DNA of 64,000 nucleotides from the NCBI GenBank assembly GCA_022778715.1, contig JALFRW010000008.1, positions 25,290 through 89,289 of the forward strand. The letters are read 5' to 3'. Made by a program: the position numbers and the translations under genes. The first letter of the stretch is position 1. Each line of letters begins with the position of its first letter. Shown piece by piece: positions 9,700-18,092 of the stretch. This stretch comes from Ezakiella sp. (GTDB lineage Bacteria > Bacillota > Clostridia > Tissierellales > Peptoniphilaceae). Under the pieces are notes generated by a model that ran no database searches, was not told the DNA's origin, and saw only the letters and a program-made list of their open reading frames with translations.

Positions 9700-10278
9700 G
9701 TTTGGAAAATTGAATTATATAATTTATGATAAGTTATAATTTTTTTTAAATGTGTTTACAATTAAGTTATTAAAAATAAATATACAAATTTATATTTATA
9801 AGGAATAGGAACTTATAATCTATATTAAACAGGAATAATTGTTATTGCAACAATTTATATTCAGATTGTTAGATATAGTTTAATACGTAAAAAGAACAGC
9901 ATTTAAAAAATGAATATTTATATGTTGGACTTCCTGTTTGTAGTTTGCAGGAAGTTGTAATTATATACTACAAAACAAATGATTTTTTAAATCAGGGACC
10001 AATTCTCGTTAATATTATTTCTTAAACGTACATAAAGTATGTTTAAGAAATAATAATTTTCATGTCGCGTAATTCATCTAAAGTTGGACCGTTCTTTAAG
10101 GACAATGTTTGGATAGTTTAGTACCTAAAAGGTAAATATATTTTGATAGTTGTGTTTGCTTTAAATAAATCGGGGTTATGATGAATTTATATGTATATTT
10201 TTACAATATAATGATATTAACAACATTAAGAATAGATGTAAATGCACAGTATATTATTTTACAAATATTACAATTGTA
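9700..10278. other. long AT-rich gap without genes, containing three hairpins
   Basis: No convincing reading frame is present between the DtxR-like gene and pcrA. The gap holds three inverted repeats. AATTGTT/AACAATT lies at 9837-9855. ACTTCCTG/CAGGAAGT lies at 9929-9955. A long near-perfect one at 10013-10055 has 14 paired bases (ATTATTTCTTAAAC with its complement), one G-T pair and three more pairs around the loop ATAAA. None has a clean T-run. The gap may be a decayed mobile element or hold an untranslated RNA. Confidence 0.4.
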
Positions 10279-10307
10279 TTGAATTTAAAGTCTTTTAAAG
10301 GTATAAT
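10279..10307 (+). promoter_or_regulatory. sigma-A promoter for pcrA-ligA-gatCAB
   Basis: TTGAAT (10279-10284) and TATAAT (10302-10307) have a 17-base spacer and lie 30 bases before the pcrA start. Confidence 0.85.
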
Positions 10308-10337
10308 AAAACTAACAGTGTTATTGAAAGGATAGTT

Positions 10338-12473
10338 ATGGACATTAAAAATTTACTTAATACAAATCAATATGAGGCAGTACAAACTACAGAAGGACCG
10401 GTTTTAGTTTTAGCAGGAGCGGGTTCAGGTAAAACGAGAGTTGTTACATACAAAATCGCGCATCTGGTAAATGATTTAGGAGTTAATCCTTATAATATTT
10501 TGGCTATCACATTTACGAACAAAGCCGCAAACGAGATGAAGGAAAGAGCGGAAGATGTGTTAAATCGAGATATTACCGGACTATGGATTGGTACTTTTCA
10601 CAGTATTTGCGTTAGGATTTTAAGAAAGCATTATTCTAGTAATTTTACAATTTATGATACGCAAGATAGCACAAATTTAATAAAAAAGATTTTGAAAGCA
10701 AGAAATATCGATGACGAACAAATTAAGCCGAAGTCGGTTAAAAACAGAATTTCAGATTTTAAAAATAAAGGACATGGTTTAAAAGAGTTTAAGACTTTTG
10801 CAGGAAACGATTTTTATCTTAATAGAATTTATGAAGTTTTTTCTGATTATGAAAACGCATTAAAAGAATCAAATGCACTCGATTTTGACGATTTGATTTT
10901 AAAGACAGTAAATCTTTTTGAAGCGGATAAAGAAGTGCTCGAATATTATTCTAAAAAATTTCAATATGTGTTTGTGGACGAGTACCAAGACGTGAACGAT
11001 TTACAGTATAAATTTGTAAAGCTTATTTCTTCCTACCACAACAATTTGACTGTTGTGGGCGATGAAAATCAAAGTATTTACGCTTTTAGGGGGGCAAATT
11101 TAAACAATATTTTAAACTTTGAAAAGGATTTTCCCGGAGCAAAGGTAATTTATCTAAATAAAAATTATCGTTCCGCCAAAAGCATTTTAGATGTGGCAAA
11201 CCATTTGATAGAAAATAATCCGCAAAAATATAAAAGGGAGCTTATGTCCACTAGGATAAATGACCAAAAAGTAGAGCATTTCAATTTAAGAACCGGCGAC
11301 GAAGAGGCATATAAAGTGCTAGAGCTAATCGAAAAGCTTCATGAAGGAGGAAGCAATTATGCTGATATGGCGATTTTATATCGCACAAACAATCAATCGC
11401 GGGCGTTTGAAGATGTATTTGTGAGAAATTCGATTCCATATCAAATTATTGGCGGTATCAGATTTTACGAAAGAAAAGAAGTTAAAGATGTACTTGCTTA
11501 TTTGAAGCTTTTAAACAATCCTTACGATTCTGAAAGCTTTTCCAGAATTGTAAACGTGCCAAAAAGAGGCGTTGGCGAGAAAACTCTTGCAAGTTTGAAC
11601 GAATACAGATTAATAACCGGCAAGAATTATTTTGAAACTTTAAACGAAGCCGGTATAAAACAGGCAAAGAAGTTTGGAGAGGATTTCACTGAAATTTATA
11701 ATAATTTGGATAAATATGTTTTGAGTGATTTGGTGCAAGATGTGATAGAAAAATCGGGATATTTACCATATCTAAGAGCATCGAACAGCCCGGAAGACGA
11801 GTCCAGAATTGAAAACGTGTCTGAATTTGTAAACTACGTAAAAGAGTACGAAGAAAATCACGAAAATGCTAATTTGTCAGAAATGCTAAACGAAATTTCT
11901 CTATTGTCTGACATCGACCAATCTAGAGATGATGACAAGGTAACACTGATGACAGTCCACTCGTCAAAGGGTTTGGAATTCAATACTGTGTTTGTAGTAG
12001 GACTCGAGGATGGACTCTTCCCATCTAAAATGAGTATGGAAAATGAAAAGGATTTGGAAGAAGAACGACGCCTTTTCTATGTGGCGGTCACAAGGGCAAA
12101 GGACAAGCTTTATCTTACTTCTGCCGATCAACGAATGGTTTATGGACAAATGATTTTTTCTAAAAACAGCAGATTTTTGGACGAAGTTTCGGATTATATT
12201 ACTAGAGTGAATAACTCGGAAAAGTTCGCGAAAAAATCAGGAGAAAGAAGCTTTAATCCAACTAATTATACCGGTTCGTTTAACGCCGGAACATTTAAAT
12301 TTGGAGTAGAGAAAAATTCCGGTGAAAACTTTAAAGTGGGTGATGTAATAATTCATAAAATGTGGGGCGAGGGGACTGTGGTTATGCTAAGTGGCGATGA
12401 TATTACAATTGCATTTGATGCAAAGGGAATAAAAAAACTGAAGGCTTCACTTGCACCTTTAAAAAGAAAGTGA
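10338..12473 (+). CDS. pcrA: ATP-dependent DNA helicase PcrA/UvrD
   Basis: This is a superfamily 1A 3'-5' helicase for nucleotide-excision and mismatch repair and for removing blocked replication or RecA complexes. It carries Walker A GAGSGKT (residues 28-34), motif II DEYQD (about 214), motif III GDENQSIYAFRGA, and motifs V-VI LMTVHSSKGLEF and RRLFYVAVTRAKD. The C-terminal Tudor-like tail (DVIIHKMWGEGTVV) marks PcrA, which binds RNA polymerase. The 711 residues are typical. GAAAGGA precedes the ATG. ligA follows after 7 bases, the usual pcrA-ligA pair. Confidence 0.96.
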   Translation: MDIKNLLNTNQYEAVQTTEGPVLVLAGAGSGKTRVVTYKIAHLVNDLGVNPYNILAITFTNKAANEMKERAEDVLNRDITGLWIGTFHSICVRILRKHYSSNFTIYDTQDSTNLIKKILKARNIDDEQIKPKSVKNRISDFKNKGHGLKEFKTFAGNDFYLNRIYEVFSDYENALKESNALDFDDLILKTVNLFEADKEVLEYYSKKFQYVFVDEYQDVNDLQYKFVKLISSYHNNLTVVGDENQSIYAFRGANLNNILNFEKDFPGAKVIYLNKNYRSAKSILDVANHLIENNPQKYKRELMSTRINDQKVEHFNLRTGDEEAYKVLELIEKLHEGGSNYADMAILYRTNNQSRAFEDVFVRNSIPYQIIGGIRFYERKEVKDVLAYLKLLNNPYDSESFSRIVNVPKRGVGEKTLASLNEYRLITGKNYFETLNEAGIKQAKKFGEDFTEIYNNLDKYVLSDLVQDVIEKSGYLPYLRASNSPEDESRIENVSEFVNYVKEYEENHENANLSEMLNEISLLSDIDQSRDDDKVTLMTVHSSKGLEFNTVFVVGLEDGLFPSKMSMENEKDLEEERRLFYVAVTRAKDKLYLTSADQRMVYGQMIFSKNSRFLDEVSDYITRVNNSEKFAKKSGERSFNPTNYTGSFNAGTFKFGVEKNSGENFKVGDVIIHKMWGEGTVVMLSGDDITIAFDAKGIKKLKASLAPLKRK

Positions 12474-12480
12474 GAAGAAA

Positions 12481-14466
12481 ATGTTTGAGAGAATGAGAGA
12501 ACTCGTTGATAAGCTCAATCTTTATAATTATCATTATTACACTTTAGACGCTCCACTTGTAGTGGACGCAGTGTATGATAAATTATATTCGGAGCTTGTG
12601 GCACTGGAAGATGAGTACAAATTCAATTTTATAGATTCACCGACCACTCGTGTAGGTGGAGAGCTTTTAACCTCTTTTGAAAAATACACTCACGAAAGAC
12701 CACTTTGGAGTTTGCAAAAATCGCAATCATATGAAGAGCTTCTGGCTTGGATAAATCGTGTGGAAAAGCTTAGAGATGAATACAACGAAAAAAAAACTGA
12801 AAAGCTTCCACCGTTGGAATATGTAGTAGAATACAAATTTGATGGACTCACTTGTAATCTCACATACGAATCCGGAGTGTTAAAAGTAGCGGCAACTCGT
12901 GGCAATGGAATTGTGGGCGAAAATATAACTGCTCAAGCACGCACCATAAAAAATGTACCATACATGATAAATTATCGGGGACATATCGAAGTTCAGTGTG
13001 AGGCATATATGCCGCTGTCTGAACTCGAGAGATATAACAAGACAGCAGAGACGCCACTTAAAAATGCGAGAAATGCAGCCGCAGGTGCTCTTAGGAATTT
13101 GGACACCACAGAAACTGCAAAACGCAATTTGAGAGTGTTTGCATATAACATTGGTTATATGGATGACTATAATTTTAAAACGCATGTAGACACGCTTGAT
13201 TTTTTAAGAGATGAAGGTTTTCCTGTAAATTCGTATTCAAAGCTCGTTCATTCTTACGAAGAAATTATTAATGAGCTTGAATTTATTAAAAATTACAGAT
13301 TTAATTTGAATTATCTGACGGACGGTGCAGTTATAAAGATAAATGATATTAAAACACGTGAAGTGATGGGATTTACAAACAAATTTCCACGCTGGGCAAT
13401 TGCGTACAAATACGAAGCCGAAGAAGTAGAGACTAAAGTTCTGGAAGTGGTTTGGCAAGTTGGTAGAACAGGTAAAATAACTCCTGTTGCAAAATTAGAT
13501 CCAATTGAGATTTCAGGAGCGATGGTAAGCTCGGCAACACTAAATAATATCGCTGATATAAATCGCAAACATGTGCGTGTGGGGTCAAATGTGATTGTGC
13601 GAAGATCAAACGAAGTGATTCCGGAAATTATGGGAACAATCGGCGATGAAAAAGACACTGAAGAGATTGAGATTCCAAAAATCTGTCCATCATGTAGCGA
13701 ACCGCTTGTGATGGAAGGTGCTTATCTAGTGTGCAAGAATTACGCATTTTGCAAGCCACAGATTGTGAATAGAATTGTCCACTTTGCTTCGAAGAATGCA
13801 ATGAATATCGAAGGTTTAAACGAAAAAACGGTGGAATCTATGGTGGAAGTTTTGGGAGTGAGTGAAGTTAGCGATATTTATGAACTCACAAAAGAGGATT
13901 TACTAAAGCTACCTCTGTTTGCAGATAAAAAAGCTGACAATCTATTAGAGGCCATCAATAATTCAAAAAAGCGAGATTTGCATGCATTCATATTTGCACT
14001 CGGTATAAATGAAGTTGGCGTAAAGACAGCACGAGATATTGCACTTAAATTTAAATCGCTAGATAATTTCAGAAACGCAAAGCGTGAGGAATTGGAAACG
14101 ATTGACGGAGTAGGAAGCGTTATTGCGGACAATCTGATGAAGTTTTTATATTGTAAAAGCAGTGTGAATTATATAGACAAACTTTTAGAAATTGGAATAG
14201 ATCCACTTGAGATGGAGACAAGTAAAATTAAAGACAATTTCTGGAGTGGAAAGACGGTTGTCATTACGGGCACGTTTGCATTTATGACACGCAACGAAAT
14301 AAAATCAATTTTGGCAGATCGTGGGGCAAATGTTACAGGCTCAGTTTCAAAGAAAACAGATTTGGTGCTTGTGGGTGAAAATCCGGGTTCGAAACTTGAC
14401 AAGGCAAATGAGTTAGGAATTCAAATTATTAATGAAGAGGAATTAAAGGAGAAAATTAATGAATAG
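12481..14466 (+). CDS. ligA: NAD+-dependent DNA ligase
   Basis: LigA seals nicks in replication and repair by an adenylated lysine. The nucleophile sits in YKFDG (about residue 118). Domains in order are Ia (NAD pocket, YNYHYYTLDAP), adenylation domain, OB fold, a four-cysteine zinc finger (CPSC...C...C, about 401-427), helix-hairpin-helix repeats (GINEVGVKTA, TIDGVGSVIAD) and a BRCT domain (about 585-661). The 661 residues are full length. Its end overlaps the next gene by 8 bases. Confidence 0.97.
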   Translation: MFERMRELVDKLNLYNYHYYTLDAPLVVDAVYDKLYSELVALEDEYKFNFIDSPTTRVGGELLTSFEKYTHERPLWSLQKSQSYEELLAWINRVEKLRDEYNEKKTEKLPPLEYVVEYKFDGLTCNLTYESGVLKVAATRGNGIVGENITAQARTIKNVPYMINYRGHIEVQCEAYMPLSELERYNKTAETPLKNARNAAAGALRNLDTTETAKRNLRVFAYNIGYMDDYNFKTHVDTLDFLRDEGFPVNSYSKLVHSYEEIINELEFIKNYRFNLNYLTDGAVIKINDIKTREVMGFTNKFPRWAIAYKYEAEEVETKVLEVVWQVGRTGKITPVAKLDPIEISGAMVSSATLNNIADINRKHVRVGSNVIVRRSNEVIPEIMGTIGDEKDTEEIEIPKICPSCSEPLVMEGAYLVCKNYAFCKPQIVNRIVHFASKNAMNIEGLNEKTVESMVEVLGVSEVSDIYELTKEDLLKLPLFADKKADNLLEAINNSKKRDLHAFIFALGINEVGVKTARDIALKFKSLDNFRNAKREELETIDGVGSVIADNLMKFLYCKSSVNYIDKLLEIGIDPLEMETSKIKDNFWSGKTVVITGTFAFMTRNEIKSILADRGANVTGSVSKKTDLVLVGENPGSKLDKANELGIQIINEEELKEKINE

Positions 14467-14737
14467 AGAAGTTTATAAGAATTTGCTTGATTTGGCAAAG
14501 TTTAGAGACGAAGGTGAAGAATTTTATGAAAAATTAATCGATTGCTTGGGAGTTCTCGAAACTATAGACGATTTCCACGAACAAGGGGAAGAAATGTTTA
14601 ATATTAATGAGCCGGAAGTGACTCCGGCACTCGATGAAACCAAAAAGTCACTATCAAACGAAGATGCAACCAAAAATGCAAAGAGTGCCAAGTATGGATT
14701 TTTTGAAACAATCAGATTTGTGGGTGAAGATAAATGA
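14459..14737 (+). CDS. gatC: aspartyl/glutamyl-tRNA amidotransferase subunit C (divergent)
   Basis: GatC is the small belt subunit that holds GatA and GatB together. This 92-residue protein matches weakly. It has an N-terminal helix with FRDEGEEFYEKL, an L..I.D.H..G.EMFNI middle, and an acidic, Ala/Lys-rich end with a FFETIRFVGEDK tail comparable to the GatC carboxyl end. The call rests mainly on position: it overlaps ligA by 8 bases and gatA by 4. It is the only candidate for this subunit next to gatA-gatB. Confidence 0.75.
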   Translation: MNREVYKNLLDLAKFRDEGEEFYEKLIDCLGVLETIDDFHEQGEEMFNINEPEVTPALDETKKSLSNEDATKNAKSAKYGFFETIRFVGEDK

Positions 14738-16140
14738 GATATATGCACGAAACTTTAAAACTTATCAAAGACGGCAAATTGTCTTTCGGAGAGCACATTG
14801 AAGAAATAATTGCAATTTTAAAAGAAGATGAAACCATTAATAGTTTCATCACTCTTGATGTGGACAATTTGAAGAAGCAAGCTGTATCTGCAGATAAAAA
14901 TGGCGACCTTTATGGGGCTGTAATCGGTTTAAAGGACAATATAAATTATAGAGGCCTTAAGATGACTTGTGCGTCAAAAATGCTTGAAAATTTCGAAAGC
15001 GTTTACGATGCGGATTGCGCAAAAAACATTAAAGATGATGGTGCCGGAATCATTGGCAAATTAAATATGGACGAGTTTGCAATGGGTTCCTCAAATGAAA
15101 CTTCATATTTTGGATTGGTTAGAAATCCGATTGATAACGAGCTTGTGCCGGGTGGTTCAAGTGGTGGGTGCGCAGCTGCAACCAAGATGGGTTTTGTGGA
15201 TGCGGCAGTAGGAACAGATACAGGTGGCTCCATAAGACAACCTGGTTCATTTTGCGGAGTAGTTGGATTTAAACCGACTTATGGAGCTGTTTCAAGATAC
15301 GGAATTACTTCTCTTTCAAATACTTTGGACAGTGTAGGTTCATTTGGTAGATGCGTTGAAGACGCTTACATGCTTCTAAGAACAATGTCAAAAGATACAA
15401 CAAATGATATGACTAAAATCAAAGTGGATATGCCGGAGCTCACAACCACAATCGAACAAGATGTCGAAGCATTAAAAGGCAAAAAGATTGCAATCTTAAA
15501 ACATTTAAGAGACTTCCAGCTAGACGAGCCGGTGAAAGTTGCATATGAAAATTCAATAAAACTTTTAGAAGAAGCCGGCGCTGAAATTGCGGAAAAAGAT
15601 TTCAACTATTTAAACTATGCCGTGGGCACATATTATTCTATCGTATACAGTGAAGCGAGTTCAAACCTTTCAAGATTTGATGGAATTAGATATGCGGGAA
15701 TTGATTCAAGTGCAACGAATTTCTCGGATTATATGAAAGATGTAAGAAGCGAAGGATTTAGCGATGAAGTTAAGAGAAGAATTATTCTTGGAATGTATAT
15801 TTTAAGCAGTGATTATAGAGATAAATACTACAAAAAATCGCTTATTTTAAGAAATAGGATTTGTCAAAACTACGAAGAAATTTTTGAAACTGCTGATGTG
15901 ATTTTAACACCAACTTCACTCACTCTTCCATTCAAACTAGGAACAACTTCAAATAATCCTAGACAAATGATGGAAGAGGATTTACTAACAGTTGCACTTA
16001 ATTTGGCGGGCATTCCGGGAATTAGCGTGCCATCACAAAAAGGCAATGTAATAAATGCGGGTATGCAATTTATTGGCAAAAAGAAATCGGATTTTGAACT
16101 TGCAAAAATTGCAAGAGCTTATGAAGGGTTGGTGAAGTAA
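14734..16140 (+). CDS. gatA: aspartyl/glutamyl-tRNA(Asn/Gln) amidotransferase subunit A
   Basis: GatA releases ammonia from glutamine for tRNA-bound Glu or Asp. It is an amidase-signature enzyme with a Ser-cisSer-Lys triad: Lys in GLKDNI (about residue 66), GGSSGG (about 140) and TGGSIRQP (about 164, nucleophile in GGS). The 468 residues are slightly short but complete. It overlaps gatC (ATGA) and gatB (TAATG). Because asnS is present in the same window, the complex probably serves Gln-tRNA. Confidence 0.96.
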   Translation: MRYMHETLKLIKDGKLSFGEHIEEIIAILKEDETINSFITLDVDNLKKQAVSADKNGDLYGAVIGLKDNINYRGLKMTCASKMLENFESVYDADCAKNIKDDGAGIIGKLNMDEFAMGSSNETSYFGLVRNPIDNELVPGGSSGGCAAATKMGFVDAAVGTDTGGSIRQPGSFCGVVGFKPTYGAVSRYGITSLSNTLDSVGSFGRCVEDAYMLLRTMSKDTTNDMTKIKVDMPELTTTIEQDVEALKGKKIAILKHLRDFQLDEPVKVAYENSIKLLEEAGAEIAEKDFNYLNYAVGTYYSIVYSEASSNLSRFDGIRYAGIDSSATNFSDYMKDVRSEGFSDEVKRRIILGMYILSSDYRDKYYKKSLILRNRICQNYEEIFETADVILTPTSLTLPFKLGTTSNNPRQMMEEDLLTVALNLAGIPGISVPSQKGNVINAGMQFIGKKKSDFELAKIARAYEGLVK

Positions 16141-17555
16141 TGAAGACTTTAATTGGACTTGAAATTCACGTTGAGCTAAAGACAGAAAGAAAAATGTTTT
16201 GCGATTGTAAAAACACGTTCGGTGACGATCCGAACGTCAACACTTGCCCGATTTGTTTAGGTATGCCGGGGGCTCTTCCAAGAATCAACAGGCGTGCAAT
16301 CGAATTTGCAACAATGGCTGGTCTTGCGTTCCATTCAGACATATCCCGAATAATCAAGATGGACAGAAAAAATTATTTCTATCCGGACCTCGTTAAAGGA
16401 TATCAGATTTCTCAGGATGATTTACCGATTTGTTCAAATGGTTTCATCACAATCGATACTGAAGATGGTAAAAAAGATATCGGTTTAATCAGAATTCACA
16501 TGGAAGAAGATACAGGTAAAGCACTTCATATGCAAGATAACACCACTCTTATGGACTACAACCGTGCAGGTGTTCCACTAGTTGAAATTGTTACAAAGCC
16601 TGAAATCTCATCAGGAAAAGAAGCACGTGCATTTATAGAAAAGCTCCGTGAAATCTTGACAGAGCTAGGAATTTCTGACTGTAAGATGGCAGAGGGTTCA
16701 TTGAGATGTGACTGCAACATAAATGTTATAGATGGCGATTTTAAAACAGAGATAACTGAAATCAAAAATATCGGTTCTACAAAGAGCATTGAAATGGCAC
16801 TTGATTATGAAATTGCCCGTCACGAAGAAATGGTTGCCCGGAAAGAAAAAGGTCAAAAAGAAACCAGAAGATTTGACGAACAAAAAAATGAAACAGTACT
16901 CATGCGCATAAAAACCACTAAGGATGACTACAGATTCCAATTTGAAGGAGATATTCCGATTTTTAAGCTCGAGGAAAATTTCATTTCAAACATTAAAAAC
17001 AATCTGCCGGAACTTCCGGACGAAAGAAGAGACAGAATTCAAAAAGCTTACAATTTAAGCTATTATGATACAGGCGTTATCGGAGCAAATAAAGAGTTGT
17101 CTGATTATTTTGAAGATCTGGTGAGAGAAATTGGCGATGCTACAATTGCAACAAATTGGGTTATAAACGAACTTTTAAGAAGATTGAATCAAGAAGAAGC
17201 GTCAGTTCGCGACTTGAAATTTAGTGTAGGCGATTTTGCTTATATGTTAAAACTTTTAAAAGATTCTAAAATAAACAACAACACCGCAAAGAAAGTTTTT
17301 AAAGAAATGTTTGAAGAAGGAACAAGTCCGGAGGAAATTGTAAAACGTGATGGACTAATTCAAATATCTGATGAAGGGACAATTGAGGTAATTGTGATGG
17401 AAGTGCTTAATGAAAACCCTCAATCAATAGAGGATTTCAAGCAAGGAAAAGATAGAGCATTAGGATTTTTAGTAGGACAAGTCATGAAAAAATCTAAAGG
17501 CAAAGCAAATCCAACGATGGTAAACAAACTATTGTTAAAAGAGTTAAACAAATAG
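16140..17555 (+). CDS. gatB: aspartyl/glutamyl-tRNA(Asn/Gln) amidotransferase subunit B
   Basis: GatB activates the tRNA-bound Glu/Asp and binds the tRNA. Its cradle domain carries GLEIHVELKTERKMFC, CPICLGMPGALPRIN and DRKNYFYPDLVKGYQISQ. The C-terminal helical YqeY-like tail (about residues 325-471) ends VGQVMKKSKGKANPTMVNKLL, which contacts the tRNA. The 471 residues are normal. It ends the pcrA-ligA-gatCAB cluster. No good terminator is visible right after it. Confidence 0.97.
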   Translation: MKTLIGLEIHVELKTERKMFCDCKNTFGDDPNVNTCPICLGMPGALPRINRRAIEFATMAGLAFHSDISRIIKMDRKNYFYPDLVKGYQISQDDLPICSNGFITIDTEDGKKDIGLIRIHMEEDTGKALHMQDNTTLMDYNRAGVPLVEIVTKPEISSGKEARAFIEKLREILTELGISDCKMAEGSLRCDCNINVIDGDFKTEITEIKNIGSTKSIEMALDYEIARHEEMVARKEKGQKETRRFDEQKNETVLMRIKTTKDDYRFQFEGDIPIFKLEENFISNIKNNLPELPDERRDRIQKAYNLSYYDTGVIGANKELSDYFEDLVREIGDATIATNWVINELLRRLNQEEASVRDLKFSVGDFAYMLKLLKDSKINNNTAKKVFKEMFEEGTSPEEIVKRDGLIQISDEGTIEVIVMEVLNENPQSIEDFKQGKDRALGFLVGQVMKKSKGKANPTMVNKLLLKELNK

Positions 17556-18047
17556 ACTTGAAAGATTATATTAAAAATATAAAATATAAAAGTAAAATAG
17601 CATATGGCATGAGTTTCAACCGCATTTGTGATTATCACATTTGCCAAGAGACTTTTGCCATTTTTCATCGGTTTCTTAAAATTACACTGTGAAGAGCATT
17701 GGAGAGTCATAAGCATATGTTTAAGAATTAAGACGGACTTTATTACAAATTATTAAACATCCGGTAAGGTTAACTTTATTTCGGATTAATCCGCTCATAA
17801 AAACTTTTTTGCAGCGTGAAACATTTTAAAAGTGAGAGGCAGTCCAAAGTCGTAGTAAAAAGAAAACGCGAACAGTGTAAAGTGCAAGTTAGAAAGCGAT
17901 TTTTTGTTATTAAATATTTTTTTAAATTTACGTTATAAAAATAACCTAATAATTTTCAAACCACCACAAAAATTCTAATAATTTTTCACTCGTTTAAATG
18001 CAAATATTATGTTTTTATTACATTTTATCGGATAACATTCATACTAT
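17556..18047. other. gene-free stretch with two short palindromes
   Basis: No reading frame here looks coding. There are perfect small palindromes TGTGATTATCACA (17627-17639) and CGGATTAATCCG (17782-17793), neither followed by a T-run. The stretch before 18048 is very AT-rich. It may be the remains of a lost gene. Confidence 0.4.
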
Positions 18048-18076
18048 TTGAATAAAAGAAAAGTATATGATAAAAT
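18048..18076 (+). promoter_or_regulatory. sigma-A promoter for the cell-wall amidase
   Basis: TTGAAT (18048-18053) and TAAAAT (18071-18076) have a 17-base spacer. The frame of the amidase is open back to this TTG, but the promoter and the later ribosome site show it is not the start codon. Confidence 0.8.
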
Positions 18077-18092
18077 TGAATTGGAGGGCGAT

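Noticed and set aside
13311..13658. Antisense frames inside ligA and other genes
   Set aside because: They are long only because of the base composition of the real gene on the other strand; they have no ribosome sites or recognisable domains.
17627..17639. Palindrome TGTGATTATCACA as a CRP-type site
   Set aside because: Arms resemble TGTGA/TCACA but the spacer is 3 bases, not 6, and no promoter lies next to it.
18048..18092. TTG at 18048 as the start of the amidase
   Set aside because: The TTG is the -35 box of a good promoter. The ATG at 18093 has a ribosome site and begins a proper signal peptide.
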